A stretch of DNA of 7,353 nt from JBCDBL01 sp039183635 (GTDB taxonomy: Bacteria; Pseudomonadota; Alphaproteobacteria; Caulobacterales; Parvularculaceae): NCBI GenBank assembly GCA_039183635.1, contig JBCDBL010000159.1, forward strand, positions 1 through 7,353, read 5' to 3'. Shown one piece after another: positions 6,068-7,353 of the stretch. Each line of letters starts with the position of its first letter. Position 1 is the first letter of the stretch. The notes beneath the pieces are model-generated. The model saw only the letters and a list, made by a program, of their open reading frames with translations. It was not told where the DNA came from and ran no database searches. Both the position numbers and the translations under genes were made by a program.

Positions 6068-6883
6068 TTATAGAAATCGCGCGACGACATCCTTATAGGA
6101 GCGCGACAGTTTTAACTCAGCGCCGTTTTGGAGTTTAAGGAAATACTCGCCGTTAGAATGAGGTCTCAGCTCTTTCACATGGTTGAGATTGACAATCGCA
6201 GAGCGGTGCACCCTTTGAAACTTCGCCGGGTCCAGGCGTTGCTGCAACGCCTTCATCGTTGCGCGTATTATATGGGTCTGCCCATCGGCGTGGATGCACA
6301 TGTAATCGCCGGCGGCGTCGATCCACTCTATATTATCCGCCTCAAGACGGATAAACGTTCCACCGTCCTTGAAGTTAAGGCGGCTTGGGTAGCGTTCGGC
6401 CTCGCCCCGGCCTGTGTCTTCCATCAACTCTTTGATGCGATCCTGGTCGTCGGTGTCAAGGTCCGCAAGCAGCTCCACCAGTTTTGACTGGCGCGCGACG
6501 GCGTCCCTTTGGCGCAGGGCCGTGGCGGCTTTGTGAATTGCATCTTTCAAGCGCTCGTCTTCGACGGGCTTGACGAGGTAGTCAAGGGCATTCGCTTCAA
6601 ACGCATTGATCGCGTAGCGATCATAGGCGGTGACAAAAATGATGAACGGCGCCTCGTCGCCCAGAAGGGCGCGCACGACGCCGAACCCGTCGAGCCCTGG
6701 CATTTGAATATCGAGAAACACAAGATCCGGCGACAGGGCATGAATCTGTTTCACCGCTTCCCGGCCGTTGGCGGCGCTGCCGACGATTTCGATCATGTCG
6801 AACGCGTCCAGCCGCAACTCCAGACCGCGCAGGGCCAGGGGCTCATCGTCTACAATAACAGCTCTGATCTTGCCGTCGGCCAT
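6068..6883 (-). CDS. LytTR-family response regulator
   Basis: This cytoplasmic two-component regulator has 271 residues. The N-terminal receiver domain (about 1-120) has the acidic pair D12-D13. Its phospho-acceptor is Asp58 in LDIQMPG, and the conserved switch residues Thr85 (FVTAYD) and Lys105 (YLVKPVED) are present. A charged linker (about 121-165) joins it to a C-terminal LytTR DNA-binding domain (about 168-271). That domain carries FIRLEADNIEWIDAAGDYM, the FQRVHRSAIVNLNHV block and LKLSRSYKDVV, all typical of the fold. Phosphorylation should promote dimerisation and binding to direct-repeat promoter sites. ATG 6883 is supported by AGGAGG at 6895-6900 with 11-nt spacing. It lies 3 nt after the kinase stop, so the two genes form an operon. 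I recognise no LytTR binding site in the window, so the target genes are unknown. All key residues are present. Confidence 0.94.
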   Translation of the reverse strand: MADGKIRAVIVDDEPLALRGLELRLDAFDMIEIVGSAANGREAVKQIHALSPDLVFLDIQMPGLDGFGVVRALLGDEAPFIIFVTAYDRYAINAFEANALDYLVKPVEDERLKDAIHKAATALRQRDAVARQSKLVELLADLDTDDQDRIKELMEDTGRGEAERYPSRLNFKDGGTFIRLEADNIEWIDAAGDYMCIHADGQTHIIRATMKALQQRLDPAKFQRVHRSAIVNLNHVKELRPHSNGEYFLKLQNGAELKLSRSYKDVVARFL

Positions 6884-6886
6884 GGG

Positions 6887-7353
6887 TCAGGCGTCCTCCT
6901 CAAATGGGATGTCGATTTCTACCGCAAATCCCTTCGGCGCCAGGTTGCGTATGACAAATGAATGATCCTCCCCATAAAGATGGATCAACCTGTCCCGCAT
7001 GTTGGCGAAGCCGACGCCGGCGCAGTCCCGTAAGGTTTTCATGGGATCGCCGGGCAGGCCGGGGCCGTCGTCGCAGACGGCGAGGAAAAGGCGCCCCTCC
7101 CGCACATGGGCTTTTAAACGCAGCGCCCCGCCTTCGGTGCGCTTGGCGATAGAATATTTTATGGCGTTCTCCACGGCCGGCTGCAGCAAAAGAGACGGCG
7201 CCATCGCCCGCCGGGCTTTCGGGTCGACATCGATCTCAAGTTTCAGGCGATCCTGGAACCGCGCCTTTTCAATATGGAGGTAGAGCTCCAGCGCCCGCAA
7301 TTCCTCCGCAAAGGTTGTTTTTTGCAGTGGGTCGGAATCGAGGGAATAGCGCA
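6887..7353 (-). CDS. LytS/AlgZ-type sensor histidine kinase, C-terminal part
   Basis: The frame is open from the right edge (about 154 visible residues, first full codon ending at 7351) to TGA at 6889-6887. The sequence RYSLDSDPLQKTT followed by ELRALELYLHIEKARF is the segment just after the phospho-accepting histidine in the His_kinase (HPK8) family that partners LytTR regulators. The histidine itself, and the sensor or membrane part, lie outside the window. The ATPase domain follows, with the N-box SLLLQPAVENAIKYSI, the G1 box CDDGPGLPGD and the G2-like GVGFANMRDRLIHLYG, and then the final strand GFAVEIDIPF. A TTG at 7300 is in frame but internal, since conserved family sequence continues upstream of it. 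The product is expected to autophosphorylate and pass phosphate to Asp58 of the regulator encoded 3 nt downstream. The signal it senses cannot be inferred from this part. Confidence 0.92.
   Translation of the reverse strand, partial: RYSLDSDPLQKTTFAEELRALELYLHIEKARFQDRLKLEIDVDPKARRAMAPSLLLQPAVENAIKYSIAKRTEGGALRLKAHVREGRLFLAVCDDGPGLPGDPMKTLRDCAGVGFANMRDRLIHLYGEDHSFVIRNLAPKGFAVEIDIPFEEDA
6895..6900 (-). promoter_or_regulatory. Ribosome binding site of the LytTR regulator
   Basis: On the minus strand AGGAGG occupies 6900-6895, inside the last codons of the kinase gene and 11 nt before ATG 6883. Kinase and regulator are therefore likely to be co-translated. Confidence 0.6.

Noticed and set aside
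6509..6961. Plus-strand open frame opposite the response regulator
   Set aside because: It lies antisense to a regulator with intact receiver residues, crosses the kinase/regulator boundary, and has no recognisable fold.

Overview
The window looks like a chromosomal segment of an alphaproteobacterium. It is GC-rich and densely coding. It has a TPR-protein/ispE pair with overlapping ends, an alphaproteobacterial-style DadA, and a convergent intergenic gap filled with nested palindromes of a type I recall as a dispersed repeat in alphaproteobacterial genomes. The family cannot be fixed from this sequence; a Parvularculaceae/Hyphomonadaceae-like relative is only a guess.

Plus strand, 1-5611: five genes run in one direction. 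They are (i) the C-terminal part of a TPR-repeat protein, open at the left edge; (ii) ispE of the non-mevalonate isoprenoid pathway, whose TTG start overlaps the TPR stop codon; (iii) a multi-pass family 4 polyprenyl-phosphate sugar-1-phosphate transferase (WecA/WbpL-like), probably starting at GTG 1949 behind a strong ribosome binding site; (iv) an enoyl-CoA hydratase-fold protein of the 3-hydroxyisobutyryl-CoA hydrolase type; and (v) dadA, D-amino-acid dehydrogenase, 4 nt after (iv). Genes i-iii can be read as envelope and isoprenoid-carrier functions. Genes iv-v form an amino-acid catabolism pair. A 50-nt gap with a small hairpin separates the two groups.

Gap, 5612-6067: about 455 nt between convergent genes. 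It holds an AT-rich hairpin, a perfect 11-bp inverted repeat, and a composite palindromic element at about 5783-6007. That element is built of several stems whose edges share a GCTYTA-type motif. I interpret it as a dispersed intergenic repeat that probably also serves as a transcription terminator.

Minus strand, 7353-6068: a two-component pair transcribed leftward. A LytS/AlgZ-type histidine kinase (its N-terminal part lies beyond the right edge) is followed after 3 nt by a LytTR-family response regulator.

I see no tRNA, rRNA, CRISPR array, insertion sequence or phage gene, and no clear new multi-gene system. The composite repeat is the most interesting unexplained structure.
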